Shown here piece after piece: positions 32,313-41,510 of a stretch of 64,000 nt of DNA. The notes under the pieces were generated by a model. The model saw only the letters and a list, made by a program, of their open reading frames with translations. It was not told the DNA's origin and ran no database searches. Numbering within the stretch: the stretch's first letter is position 1; every line of letters begins with the position of its first letter. The DNA comes from an uncultured Paracoccaceae bacterium. GTDB taxonomy: Bacteria; Pseudomonadota; Alphaproteobacteria; Rhodobacterales; Rhodobacteraceae. The position numbers and the translations under genes are program-made. The stretch spans positions 186,001-250,000 of the forward strand of contig CANMEQ010000005.1 of assembly GCA_947497065.1 (NCBI GenBank), given 5' to 3'.

Positions 32313-35108
32313 ATGGCGTTCGGCAAAGGTTGTCATCTTCATCTGATTGATGGTTCTGCGTTTATTTTTCGTGCGTATCACGCATTGCCGCCGCTGACGC
32401 GGAAATCTGACGGTTTGCCCGTGGGAGCGGTTTCCGGGTTTTGCAACATGTTGCAACGCTATGTTGAGGGAAATGTTGGTGGCGATGTCACCCATGTGGC
32501 GGTGATTTTTGACAAGGGCAGCCACACGTTCCGCAATGATTTGTACGACCAATACAAAGCCAATCGCGATGCGATGCCCGAGGATTTGCGCCCGCAGATG
32601 CCGTTGACCCGCGAAGCCACGCGGGCGTTCAACATTGCTTGCGAAGAGATCGAAGGGTTCGAGGCGGACGATATTATCGCGACGTTGGCCCGTCAGGCGG
32701 AGGCGGCTGGTGGGCGGTGTACCATTATTTCGAGCGACAAAGACCTGATGCAATTGGTCGGCGGTGGCGTGGTGATGATGGATGCCATGAAGGGCAACAA
32801 AATCATCGACAGCGAAGGTGTGGAGGAAAAGTTTGGCGTCGGGCCAAACCGCGTTGTGGATGTGCAGGCCTTGGCCGGAGATAGCGTAGACAATGTGCCA
32901 GGCGCGCCGGGGATCGGGATCAAGACTGCTGCGTTGCTGATTAACGAATACGGTGATCTGGAAACGCTTTTGGACCGTGCGGAAGAAATCAAACAGCCCA
33001 AACGCCGACAGACATTGATTGAGAATCGTGAACAGATTGAGCTGTCAAAGAAGTTGGTGACGTTGGACGCCAACATGGAGTTGCCGTTCACATTGGATGA
33101 TCTGGAAGTGCGGGACGTTGAGCCTGATATGTTGATGGAATTTCTCGCTAAGATGGAATTCCGCACGATCGTAAAACGCATGTCGGAAAAGCTGAATGTG
33201 GATGCCCCTGTGATCGAGGACGCACCTGCGGCGAAGGTTTTGGAAGATGCACCAGAGCAGCCGCCCATTGATGCGGAAAAGTACGAATGGGTCAAAGATG
33301 CGGACACGTTGAAGACATGGATCGACCGCATTTATGCCCGTGGCTATGTGGCGGTGGACACTGAAACCACAGGGTTGAACGAAATGCGCGCAGATTTGGT
33401 GGGCGTGTCGCTGTGTGTGGAGGCCGGCGCGGCCTGCTATATTCCGTTGACCCACAAAGGCGGTGCGGCGGATGATTTGTTTGGTGACGATGCCTTGGCC
33501 GAGGACCAGATCGGGTTTGAAGAGGCGTTGGCGATTTTGACGCCGATGTTGGAAGACGACAGCATTCTGAAGATTTTCCAAAACGCCAAATACGACACCA
33601 AGATTTTTGCACGTCTGAAGATCGATGTGGCCCCGATCGATGACACGATGCTGATGTCGTATGCGATGAATGCGGGCCTGCACAATCACGGCATGGACCG
33701 GCTGTCGGAAACCTATCTGAACCATACCCCAATTCCGATTAAACCCTTACTGGGGACGGGGAAGTCAGCCATCACGTTCGACCGCGTTCCGGTTGAGGAT
33801 GCGGTGAAATATGCGGCCGAGGATGCGGATATCACACTGCGCTTGTGGCAGATTTTCAAGCCGCAGCTGCACCGTAAAAAGGTGACGTCTGTTTATGAAA
33901 CGATGGAACGCCCTTTGGTGCCTGTTTTGGCGCGCATGGAAATGTCAGGCATCAAGGTGGATCGCGATACGCTGAGCCGGATGTCCAATGCATTTGCGCA
34001 GAAAATGGCAGGGCTTGAGGACGAGCTGTACGAATTGGCCGGTGAGAAATTCAATGTCGGGTCGCCTGCGCAGGTCGGTGAAATCCTGTTCGAAAAGATG
34101 GGGCTTGAAGGCGGCAAAAAGGGCAAGACCGGAAAATATTCGACCGGTGCTGATATTTTGGAAGACTTGGCAACGGAGCATGATTTTCCAGGGCGGGTTT
34201 TGGATTGGCGTCAGCTGAGCAAGCTGAAATCAACCTATACCGATGCGTTGCAAACCCACATTAACGATGAAACGGGGCGTGTGCATACATCCTATTCCAT
34301 CACCGGCGCGAACACGGGGCGCCTGTCGTCGAACGAGCCAAATCTGCAAAACATTCCGATCCGGTCAGAGGAGGGGCGCCGTATTCGGGAGGCGTTTGTT
34401 GCCGAAGAGGGTAAGGTATTGGTTGCGTTGGATTACAGCCAGATCGAGCTGCGAATTTTGGCGCATGTCGCTGGAATTGACGCGCTGAAGCAGGCATTCC
34501 GCGACGGGCAGGACATTCACGCGATGACGGCGAGTGAGATGTTCAATGTGCCGTTGGATGAGATGACGAGTGATGTGCGCCGTCAGGCGAAGGCGATTAA
34601 CTTTGGTGTCATTTACGGGATTTCTGGTTTCGGTTTGGCGCGTAATTTACGCATTCCACGGGCCGAGGCACAGGGGTTCATCGACCGCTATTTTGAACGG
34701 TTCCCCGGTATCCGCAAATACATGGATGACACGGTGGCCTTTGCCAAAGAACATGACCGTGTTGAGACCTTGTTTGGCCGTCAAATTCACACGCCTGAGA
34801 TCAACGCCAAAGGGCCGGGGGCAGGGTTTGCTAAACGCGCGGCCATCAACGCGCCGATCCAAGGCACAGCGGCGGATGTTATTCGGCGTGCGATGATCCG
34901 GATGGATGATGCGATTGCCCATCTGCCGGCGAAGATGCTGCTACAGGTTCACGATGAATTGGTGTTCGAGGTAGATAAAACGGCGGCTGATGATTTGATC
35001 GCTGTGGCACGGGATGTGATGGAAAACGCGGCCAAACCTGTGGTGGCATTTGACGTGCCATTGGTGGTGGATGCCGGCGTTGGCGACACTTGGGCCGAGG
35101 CGCATTAA
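32313..35108 (+). CDS. polA: DNA polymerase I
   Basis: The ATG at 32313 has a full AGGAGG site 8 nt before it. The 931-residue repair and Okazaki-fragment polymerase has all three domains: a 5'-3' exonuclease (1-290; LIDGSAFIFRAYHALPPL, EADDIIATLA, GDSVDNVPGAPGIGIKTA), an intact 3'-5' proofreading domain (D349 and E351 in DTETTG, plus NAKYD and YAAEDADITLRL) and the polymerase (D707 in DYSQIELR, RRQAKAINFGVIYGISGFGL, VHDELVFEV). Its length equals E. coli PolI (928). Confidence 0.97.
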   Translation: MAFGKGCHLHLIDGSAFIFRAYHALPPLTRKSDGLPVGAVSGFCNMLQRYVEGNVGGDVTHVAVIFDKGSHTFRNDLYDQYKANRDAMPEDLRPQMPLTREATRAFNIACEEIEGFEADDIIATLARQAEAAGGRCTIISSDKDLMQLVGGGVVMMDAMKGNKIIDSEGVEEKFGVGPNRVVDVQALAGDSVDNVPGAPGIGIKTAALLINEYGDLETLLDRAEEIKQPKRRQTLIENREQIELSKKLVTLDANMELPFTLDDLEVRDVEPDMLMEFLAKMEFRTIVKRMSEKLNVDAPVIEDAPAAKVLEDAPEQPPIDAEKYEWVKDADTLKTWIDRIYARGYVAVDTETTGLNEMRADLVGVSLCVEAGAACYIPLTHKGGAADDLFGDDALAEDQIGFEEALAILTPMLEDDSILKIFQNAKYDTKIFARLKIDVAPIDDTMLMSYAMNAGLHNHGMDRLSETYLNHTPIPIKPLLGTGKSAITFDRVPVEDAVKYAAEDADITLRLWQIFKPQLHRKKVTSVYETMERPLVPVLARMEMSGIKVDRDTLSRMSNAFAQKMAGLEDELYELAGEKFNVGSPAQVGEILFEKMGLEGGKKGKTGKYSTGADILEDLATEHDFPGRVLDWRQLSKLKSTYTDALQTHINDETGRVHTSYSITGANTGRLSSNEPNLQNIPIRSEEGRRIREAFVAEEGKVLVALDYSQIELRILAHVAGIDALKQAFRDGQDIHAMTASEMFNVPLDEMTSDVRRQAKAINFGVIYGISGFGLARNLRIPRAEAQGFIDRYFERFPGIRKYMDDTVAFAKEHDRVETLFGRQIHTPEINAKGPGAGFAKRAAINAPIQGTAADVIRRAMIRMDDAIAHLPAKMLLQVHDELVFEVDKTAADDLIAVARDVMENAAKPVVAFDVPLVVDAGVGDTWAEAH

Positions 35109-35196
35109 TCGAAAATCTTGGAACAACCGGCCCAAGGTTCACGTTGATACATCAAGAGAATGTGATCGGCACATTCGTTTTGATAGGAGAGACGTG

Positions 35197-35691
35197 ATGA
35201 AAGATGTTGCTTTTAACGCCGCAGCCGAATTTTGGGATGCAATGGAAGATGTTACTGGCGGGATGCTGGGCCTCGAGACTGGGCCGCTTATCCCCATGAC
35301 ACCACAGGTCCGCGAAGATGGCAAAGATGGGAAGGTCTACTTTCTGACGTCCAAAGATAACTCGCTCTTCGAAGCGATTACGCTGGGACCACGGACCGCG
35401 CGTTTGGTGGTGGCAGATCAGACCGAAGGGCTTTGGGCGGATATCGAGGGGACGTTGCACATCGAGGCCGATACAGACCTAATCGAAGAATTCTGGAGCC
35501 CCTTCGCGGCGGCTTGGTTCGAAGAGGGCCGGAAAGATCCGGATGTACGCTTGATAAGCTTTGTGCCGAAAAAGGCGGAAGCGACCATTACGGATGACAG
35601 CCCGATGAAGTTTTTCTACGAGATCGCAAAGTCGAACTTTACCAACGAGACGCCGGATCTTGATGGCTGGAAAGGCACGATCAGGTTCTGA
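35197..35691 (+). CDS. Pyridoxamine 5'-phosphate oxidase-like (general stress protein 26 type)
   Basis: The ATG at 35197 follows TAGGAGAG. The 164-residue protein looks like a split-barrel flavin-binding protein: FWDAMEDVTGGMLGLE at the N-terminus (the catalytic-family L-x-T/S-x5 region), VYFLTSKDNSLFEAI, ARLVVADQ and WSPFAAAWFEEGRKDPDVRLI are features of the GSP26 family. It may bind FMN, FAD or F420, but the substrate is unknown. It stands alone with its own terminator, between polA and hsp20. Confidence 0.8.
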   Translation: MKDVAFNAAAEFWDAMEDVTGGMLGLETGPLIPMTPQVREDGKDGKVYFLTSKDNSLFEAITLGPRTARLVVADQTEGLWADIEGTLHIEADTDLIEEFWSPFAAAWFEEGRKDPDVRLISFVPKKAEATITDDSPMKFFYEIAKSNFTNETPDLDGWKGTIRF

Positions 35692-35714
35692 TTGGCGCAC
35701 AACCTGACATGACA

Positions 35715-35740
35715 AAAGGGGCACCTGTTGGTGCCCCTTT
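35715..35740 (+). terminator. Intrinsic terminator after the PNPOx-like gene
   Basis: A perfect 11-bp stem AAAGGGGCACC/GGTGCCCCTTT with a TGTT loop. It may serve both strands. Confidence 0.85.
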
Positions 35741-35773
35741 CGCGTCTTGGGAGGAAGACGTGAAGCTAATAGC

Positions 35774-36241
35774 TTAGTTGACCTTCTCGGCCTCAATCAC
35801 ATCCTGCGGGGAGGGCGCAGCCTTGGTGATTTCGATCCGGCGCGGTTTCAAGGCCTCTGGCACTTCGCGCACCAGATCAATGTGCAGCATGCCATTTTCG
35901 TGGCTGGCACCGGTGACCTTTACATGGTCGGCCAGATGGAACCGGCGGGAGAAGGCGCGCGTAGCGATGCCGCGGTGAAGATAGGTGCGCTGGGTTGTGT
36001 CTTCGGCCTTATTGGCGGTGACGTGCAGCGCGTTTTCCTTCACTTCTAGCGTCAGGTCTTCGTCGGAAAAACCAGCGACGGCGATGGAAATGCGCCAGCC
36101 GTCTTCGGCGGTTTTTTCGATGTTATATGGGGGGTAGCTTTGGCTGCCAGCGTCGTTGGTCAGGACGCGGTCCATCAGGTCCGCAATCTGGTCAAATCCA
36201 ACAGTTGCACGGTGCAGCGGGGCAAGATCAAAGGTTCGCAT
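35774..36241 (-). CDS. Small heat-shock protein Hsp20 (IbpA type)
   Basis: The start MRTFDLAPLHRATVGFD (36241) is the family N-terminus and has GGAGG 8 nt upstream; an ATG at 36310 would run through the leader. The 155-residue chaperone binds unfolding proteins. The alpha-crystallin domain covers about residues 38-135 (YPPYNIEKTAEDGWRISIAVAGF, then LHVTANK, TYLHRGIATRAFSRRFHLADHV and the NGMLHIDL strand), and the tail has the RRIEI anchoring motif (I-x-I). A ROSE-like hairpin covers its ribosome-binding site, as for many alphaproteobacterial hsp20 genes. Confidence 0.94.
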   Translation of the reverse strand: MRTFDLAPLHRATVGFDQIADLMDRVLTNDAGSQSYPPYNIEKTAEDGWRISIAVAGFSDEDLTLEVKENALHVTANKAEDTTQRTYLHRGIATRAFSRRFHLADHVKVTGASHENGMLHIDLVREVPEALKPRRIEITKAAPSPQDVIEAEKVN

Positions 36242-36245
36242 GGGT

Positions 36246-36262
36246 ATCCTCCATTGAGCGAT
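36246..36262 (-). promoter_or_regulatory. ROSE-like hairpin at the hsp20 ribosome-binding site
   Basis: Reading the minus strand, AUC-G-CUC pairs with GAG-GAU around an AAUG loop. The left arm holds UCGCU, the U(U/C)GCU signature of ROSE thermometers, with one bulged G opposite the GGAGG site. Confidence 0.55.
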
Positions 36263-36383
36263 TACTACGAATATATGCCGTCCCAAAATGGCGACAGCGG
36301 GGTTCGACAAGACCCAGTTTTAGGCGCCTTGTGAGAATAATTTGGGGAGGGGTTTTGCAGCTTTCAAGAGGGGCATGTGCAGT

Positions 36384-37208
36384 TTATGGCCGAACGAACA
36401 AGGCCCCTGTATTCGCCCGTTCGCCCGGTTGAATGCGGCGCGCCGTTGTTGGCGTGTCACGTTCTTGGCGCGTGAGACGGTTTTGCAAGCCTTCGATCTG
36501 GGTCATCATGAAGGGCAGGGGCTGTGCCAGATCGGGGGCGAGAGAGACATCTTGCCCTTCGATTTCCGCCATGGCGGAGACGACCGAAACCAATCGAGGT
36601 TGCCCGTTTTCGTAGCGAAAAACGGGTGAGCCCGAGGCACCGAAATTGACGTTGCAATCCATGATCAGCACGCCGCCTTGTTCGCCGAGAAGATTGCAGA
36701 TTTGTTGCAAGGACGGAGCCTCTTCGCGGCCTTCAGCGTAGGAAACAACACCAACTTGCGTGCCGCTTTGTGTCGAGTTCGACATCTCGAACGACTGGAT
36801 TTCAGTGCCACGAATGGGACGGGACAACACGATCAGCGCCACATCATACCGTAGGCGGCTTAGCGTTTCGCCGTCGGCTTGCTCGTATGAGGGGTGGACC
36901 AGAAAGCTACGCGCGGTGCGGACAGCTTCGGGGCGGCCATTGCGCAGGCCAGCAAGAAAATTGATGTCTTCCGCGCGAACGAGGTTTTCACCATTGCTGT
37001 CATACAAACAATGGGCGGCGGTTAAAACCAGATCAGGCTGGATCAGCGTGCCAGTGCAGAACCCTTTTCCAGTGATGTCCAAACGACCGACGGCTTCCCA
37101 CCCGCGGGCATCGTTTCCGGTGTTTAAGGCCTGCAAGCCCGTGGTTTGGGCGGTGCCAACCGTGGCGGTCAGCAGGCCAAGGACGAAGGAAAAGAGAGCG
37201 ATGCGCAT
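36384..37208 (-). CDS. Secreted trypsin-like serine protease
   Basis: This 274-residue protein has a signal peptide (cleavage near TVGTAQ, residue 20) and a chymotrypsin fold with the triad H66 (LTAAHC), D122 (YDVALIVL) and S192 (FGASGSP). Paired cysteines (C51/C67 and C171/C185) probably form disulfides. The C-terminal 50 residues after VSVVSAM are unusually long and polar. It is probably periplasmic or extracellular; the substrate is unknown. It stands 66 bp after glcF on the same strand and could be read with the glc operon. Confidence 0.88.
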   Translation of the reverse strand: MRIALFSFVLGLLTATVGTAQTTGLQALNTGNDARGWEAVGRLDITGKGFCTGTLIQPDLVLTAAHCLYDSNGENLVRAEDINFLAGLRNGRPEAVRTARSFLVHPSYEQADGETLSRLRYDVALIVLSRPIRGTEIQSFEMSNSTQSGTQVGVVSYAEGREEAPSLQQICNLLGEQGGVLIMDCNVNFGASGSPVFRYENGQPRLVSVVSAMAEIEGQDVSLAPDLAQPLPFMMTQIEGLQNRLTRQERDTPTTARRIQPGERANTGALFVRP

Positions 37209-37274
37209 TGGGGCCTCAGTGGTTTGGTGAAACCTAGCAATCGACTAAGGCGCAAATGAGGCGAAGGGAACAGC

Positions 37275-38594
37275 TCAGCGCAAGATTGGCACGGTGGGTG
37301 TTGTGGCGCCCGGGTTGGACATTGCGGGCGGTTTGGGGCCGCCGGTGGCCCAATCCAGCAGTTCAACGGTGTGCACAATGGGGAGCTGCGTGGCGCTGCC
37401 GATTTGCATCATGCAACCGATGTTTCCGGCGGCGATAACGTTTGGCTGTACGGCTTCGAGCGTTTGCACTTTTCGGGTTTTCAGTTGCTTGGAAATTTCG
37501 GGCTGCATCAGGTTGTAGGTGCCCGCAGAGCCGCAGCACAGGTGACTGTCGGCGGGTTCTGCCACTTTGAACCCTGCGCGACGGAGCAGATCTTTGGGGT
37601 AGGTTTTGATCTGTTGCCCGTGTTGCAGGGAACATGCCGCGTGATAGGCCACTGTCATGTCCGCCGCACCCCCCTCGGGAAGGTCGAGTTTCATGAGGAC
37701 TTCGGAGACGTCCATCGCGAGAGCTGAAACTGTTTTGGCATCCTCGGCGAGGTGAGTTTGTGCGAACATATGTCCGTAGTCTTTGATGGTGGTGCCGCAG
37801 CCGGATGTGTTGATGACGATCGCGTCTAGACCTTCGCCGTTGAGTTCATCCATCCAGGCGGCGATATTTTTTGCGGCTGCGGCATGGCTTTCGTCGGTTT
37901 TACCCATGTGATGGGTGAGCGCGCCGCAGCAGCCTGCCCCTTTAGGCACCACAATTTCTGCGCCCAAACGGGTGAGCAGACGGATCGTGGCGTCGTTGAT
38001 ATCGGTGTTGAGCGCCTTCTGTGCGCAGCCTGTCATAAGCGCCACGCGCATCTTTTTGTTCTGCGCCGGAAAGGTTTGCGGGTCGTCGTTCCGCGACACG
38101 GGAGGGATGGTTTTAGGCGCCATTTCCAGCATCGCGCGCAGGCGTGCATCGGGCATCAGCCGTGCAAAGGGACGGCCAATTTTTGCACCCAACAGGGCCA
38201 CGCGGAAGCGCATCGGGTAGGGTAGGATTTTTGCCAAGACCCACCGCAGCATGCGATCTGACAGGGGGCGTTTGTACGTGTTTTCAATGTATTCGCGCGC
38301 GTGATCGACAAGGTGCATATAGTGTACGCCACTGGGGCAGGTCGTCATACAGGCGAGACAGGACAGGCAACGGTCGATGTGTTGAACGGTTTTCTCATCC
38401 GGTACGCGTTCATTTTCGAGCATGTCCTTGATGAGGTAGATGCGGCCCCGTGGACTGTCGAGTTCGTCACCCAGCACCTGGTAGGTGGGGCATGTGGCGG
38501 TGCAAAATCCGCAGTGCACGCAAGCGCGCAGAATTTCATTGGCGCGTGCTGTGCCGCGGTCTTTCAACTGGTCGTCTGTAAAAGTTGTTTGCAT
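37275..38594 (-). CDS. glcF: Glycolate oxidase iron-sulfur subunit GlcF
   Basis: This 439-residue subunit passes electrons from the flavin subunits GlcD/GlcE to the respiratory chain. It has two [4Fe-4S] motifs, C25-x2-C28-x2-C31-x3-C35-P and C76-x2-C79-x2-C82-x3-C86-P, and two CCG domains (GAGCCGALTHH and HLCCGSAGTYN) that bind a further cofactor, as in heterodisulfide reductase. The Pro-rich tail after residue 420 (KPPAMSNPGATTPTVPILR) is extra. It is the last gene of glcD-glcE-membrane protein-glcF. Confidence 0.95.
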   Translation of the reverse strand: MQTTFTDDQLKDRGTARANEILRACVHCGFCTATCPTYQVLGDELDSPRGRIYLIKDMLENERVPDEKTVQHIDRCLSCLACMTTCPSGVHYMHLVDHAREYIENTYKRPLSDRMLRWVLAKILPYPMRFRVALLGAKIGRPFARLMPDARLRAMLEMAPKTIPPVSRNDDPQTFPAQNKKMRVALMTGCAQKALNTDINDATIRLLTRLGAEIVVPKGAGCCGALTHHMGKTDESHAAAAKNIAAWMDELNGEGLDAIVINTSGCGTTIKDYGHMFAQTHLAEDAKTVSALAMDVSEVLMKLDLPEGGAADMTVAYHAACSLQHGQQIKTYPKDLLRRAGFKVAEPADSHLCCGSAGTYNLMQPEISKQLKTRKVQTLEAVQPNVIAAGNIGCMMQIGSATQLPIVHTVELLDWATGGPKPPAMSNPGATTPTVPILR

Positions 38595-38598
38595 GAGT

Positions 38599-38916
38599 TC
38601 AGGCCGCCAATGCGTGTTGAAGAAAAGCGAGATGGGTTAGGAAAACGATGCCAAGAGCGAGCATCATTCGGTTCCAAACGGAGATGGTGGGCCGCCAGAG
38701 CAGGGTTGGTATCAGTACCAAGCCCGACAGGGCCGCGCCTGTTGCGAGGGGGAGCAACAGTTTGGTCAGCGGTGTTGAAAAGGCCGCGAATAGGAACGCA
38801 AAGGCCAAGCCACCTGTCAGCGCCGCTGCCGCCAAGGACCAGTGCCGCGCGAGCCAACCGGTGCAGATTGCCGCTGCACATGGCACAAGCATGAAGAGCA
38901 TAAAGGGGCCGTTCAT
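38599..38916 (-). CDS. Small membrane protein inside the glc operon
   Basis: This 105-residue protein is nearly all membrane helix: about residues 4-21, 27-45, 49-70 and 84-103. No motif is recognised. It overlaps the end of glcE by ATGA and ends 4 bp before glcF, so it is certainly expressed with glycolate oxidase. The best guess is a membrane anchor or quinone-side partner for the soluble GlcDEF complex; that is inference from position only. Confidence 0.75.
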   Translation of the reverse strand: MNGPFMLFMLVPCAAAICTGWLARHWSLAAAALTGGLAFAFLFAAFSTPLTKLLLPLATGAALSGLVLIPTLLWRPTISVWNRMMLALGIVFLTHLAFLQHALAA

Positions 38917-40046
38917 GTCATGAGGCCGGGATTGAGAATGCCGCGTGGATCAAATTTTGCGCGCAGGGCTGATGTAAGTTGGGCCACGGTTTGGTTTTCA
39001 GGTTGGAACACCGACAGTGACGAACGCAAGCTGGCCGGAGCCTTGATCAAGGTTGCATGGCCGCCATTTTGTCGGGCCATTGCCTGCAGTTTGAGGTGAA
39101 AGTCTGTGTTCTGGGCATCGTTACCGCGCATCCCGAACCACATCAAACCGCCGCCCCAATCCATGGCGAGGTCGCTATCATCTGTCAGCGCTTGAGCGAA
39201 TTTTGGGGCATGGCTGGGTTGCACGGACACGCGGGTGACAGCGGCATGGTCCTTGAATGCCTGCACGTTTGTGATGTCACGCCAGAGTGTTTCGCCATCA
39301 GAGTGTGCGATCTGTGTGATTGCGCCGTAACCGGCAAGCAACGCACGCAGCCGCTCGGCACGGTAGGCCACCGAGGCTTCGAACCCTTCGAGACGGAGGT
39401 ACGTGGTGCTGGCGACGGTGGCGGCACCTGTTACCTCAAATGGGGAACCCAAAGCTGCCGACATGGCCGACACGCTGTCGGTGACGGATAGGTCATGCAA
39501 ACACAGGGTTGTGGATGTTTCCGGTTTGGGTAGCACTTTGAGCGAGATTTCAGACAGGACGCCGAGGGTGCCGTAGGATCCCGCCAACACTTTAACCAGA
39601 TCATATCCGGTGACGTTTTTCATCACCCGACCGCCATTTTTGATGATCGTGCCTTGCCCGTCTACGTAGCGTACCCCCAAAAGATGGTCGCGACATGCAC
39701 CAACCGAAATGCGTCGCGATCCGCTTACGTTTGCGGCGACAACGCCGCCGATAGTTGGGGTGCCGGTGGTTTGCAGAAGCGCGCGGTGATCCATTGGTTC
39801 AAACGCGAGACGTTGGTTTTCACTGTCCAGTGCCGTTTCGATTTCGGCCAGCGAGGTGCCGGCCTGCGCGACCAAGGTCAACGCCCCCGGTTCATAGAGC
39901 GTGATCCCGGTCAAACCGGTCGTGCGGAGGGGGGCGCCCTCAATCGGTGTGCCGATGTCGCGCGTGCCACCGCCCGTGATGTGCAAAGGTGCGGGGGCGG
40001 ATTTGATGGCGTCGGCCAGTTCGGCCTCGGTTTTGGGGGTCATCAT
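38913..40046 (-). CDS. glcE: Glycolate oxidase FAD-binding subunit GlcE
   Basis: This 377-residue subunit has the PCMH-type FAD-binding domain: LHITGGGTRDIG near residue 20, GVVAANVSGSRRISVGACRDHLLGVRYVDGQG in pieces (about 98-130) and GYDLVKVLAGSYGTLGVLSEI. It lacks most of the C-terminal substrate domain of GlcD, as usual for GlcE. It lies 9 bp after glcD and overlaps the small membrane-protein gene. Confidence 0.94.
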   Translation of the reverse strand: MMTPKTEAELADAIKSAPAPLHITGGGTRDIGTPIEGAPLRTTGLTGITLYEPGALTLVAQAGTSLAEIETALDSENQRLAFEPMDHRALLQTTGTPTIGGVVAANVSGSRRISVGACRDHLLGVRYVDGQGTIIKNGGRVMKNVTGYDLVKVLAGSYGTLGVLSEISLKVLPKPETSTTLCLHDLSVTDSVSAMSAALGSPFEVTGAATVASTTYLRLEGFEASVAYRAERLRALLAGYGAITQIAHSDGETLWRDITNVQAFKDHAAVTRVSVQPSHAPKFAQALTDDSDLAMDWGGGLMWFGMRGNDAQNTDFHLKLQAMARQNGGHATLIKAPASLRSSLSVFQPENQTVAQLTSALRAKFDPRGILNPGLMT

Positions 40047-40055
40047 GTACCTGCT

Positions 40056-41495
40056 TTATTCGGCTGCGATGCGGCGGGTTTCGCTGCTGTCTAATGGGAA
40101 AACCTTGGCGGGATTGAGGAGCCATGCGGGATCGAACACGTCCTTAACGGCCATCTGGGCCTCAAGGTCTTGAGGGTCGAACTGGTGGGTCATGAGATCA
40201 CGTTTTTCTACGCCCACACCGTGCTCTCCGGTCAGGCAGCCGCCCACGTCGACGCAGAGTTTCAGGATGTCGGCCCCCAATTGTTCGCACAGTTCCAGAT
40301 CGCCGGGTTTGTTTGCATCAAACAGGATCAGCGGGTGCATGTTGCCGTCGCCTGCGTGGAACACGTTGCCGACCTTCAGGCCGTAATGATCGGACAGGTC
40401 TTTGATTTTGCGCAGCACCATCGGCAACGAAGACACGGGGATTGTGCCATCCAGACACATGTAATCGTTGATTTGGCCCATCGCACCAAAGGCGGATTTA
40501 CGCCCCAGCCAGATCGCAGCGCTTTCTTCGGCTGATTTGCTTTCGCGCAACTCCACCGGATTATGACGGCGTGCGATCTCGTTGATGAGGCTGAGTTGAT
40601 GATCGATCTCAGCGTCTGAGCCTTCGACTTCGACGATCAAAAGCGCCTCGCACATCGGGTATCCGGCGTGTGCGAAGGCTTCGGTCGCTTCGATGCAGGG
40701 GCGGTCCATGAATTCAATGGCGACGGGCAAAACGCCGGCCTTGATAATGTCGCTGACGCAGGCGCCCGCGACTTCATTATCGTCAAAGCCCATCAAAACA
40801 GGTCGCGCGCCTTCGGGTTTGTGCAAAATACGCAAGGTGGCCTCGGTGACCACGCCCAGCTGGCCTTCGGAGCCGCAAATCAGGCCCAGCAGGTCAAGGC
40901 CCGCTGCATCGAGGTGTGCGCCGCCGATGTCGGTGATTGTGCCGTCCATCATCACCATTTTGACGCCAAGAAGGTTGTTGGTGGTGACGCCGTATTTCAA
41001 GCAATGCGCACCGCCCGAGTTCATCGCGACGTTGCCCGCGATGGCGCAGGCCAGCTGGCTGGAGGGATCGGGGGCGTAGAAGAAATTCATGTCTTCGACC
41101 GCGCCTGTCACACTGAGGTTCGTGCGGCCAGAACCCACGCGGATGTATCTGTCTGGGTAGTTCGTTTCGATCACGGCATTCAGCCGCGCGGTGCCCAAAA
41201 TCACGCAGTCTGCTGTTGGCAAAGCCCCGCCCGCCAGTGACGTGCCGGACCCGCGTGGCACCACGGGAACACCCAATTCATGACAGACTTTTAAGGCAGC
41301 GGAGACTTCCTCGGTTGTGGCTGGCAGGACCGCGCAGAGGGGGGGGCATTTGTATGCGGTCAAAGCATCGCATTCATAAGCGCGCACTTCGGCCTCGGTG
41401 TGGATGACCGCGCTTTCGGGCAAAACCTTTTGCAAACGCTCAATAATTTGCGCCTTGCGTGACAATACGGCGGTGCTGGGGCTGGGCATCTGCAT
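40056..41495 (-). CDS. glcD: Glycolate oxidase subunit GlcD
   Basis: The ATG at 41495 is preceded by AAAGGAG; the frame is open much further upstream, but that part is not GlcD-like and would cross the operator. The 479-residue flavoprotein oxidises glycolate to glyoxylate. It has the FAD domain (VPRGSGTSLAGGALP, SSQLACAIAGNVAMNSGGAHCLKYG in pieces, GLICGSEGQLGVVTEAT) and the C-terminal active-site region (GNVFHAGDGNMHPLILFD, GGCLTGEHGVGVEKR). It is the first gene of the operon; glycolate from phytoplankton is a common marine substrate. Confidence 0.95.
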   Translation of the reverse strand: MQMPSPSTAVLSRKAQIIERLQKVLPESAVIHTEAEVRAYECDALTAYKCPPLCAVLPATTEEVSAALKVCHELGVPVVPRGSGTSLAGGALPTADCVILGTARLNAVIETNYPDRYIRVGSGRTNLSVTGAVEDMNFFYAPDPSSQLACAIAGNVAMNSGGAHCLKYGVTTNNLLGVKMVMMDGTITDIGGAHLDAAGLDLLGLICGSEGQLGVVTEATLRILHKPEGARPVLMGFDDNEVAGACVSDIIKAGVLPVAIEFMDRPCIEATEAFAHAGYPMCEALLIVEVEGSDAEIDHQLSLINEIARRHNPVELRESKSAEESAAIWLGRKSAFGAMGQINDYMCLDGTIPVSSLPMVLRKIKDLSDHYGLKVGNVFHAGDGNMHPLILFDANKPGDLELCEQLGADILKLCVDVGGCLTGEHGVGVEKRDLMTHQFDPQDLEAQMAVKDVFDPAWLLNPAKVFPLDSSETRRIAAE

Positions 41496-41510
41496 GTCTG
41501 TCTCCTTTGG

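Noticed and set aside
35774-36310. A longer hsp20 start at 36310
   Set aside because: It would translate the thermometer-like leader; the start at 36241 matches the family N-terminus and has GGAGG.
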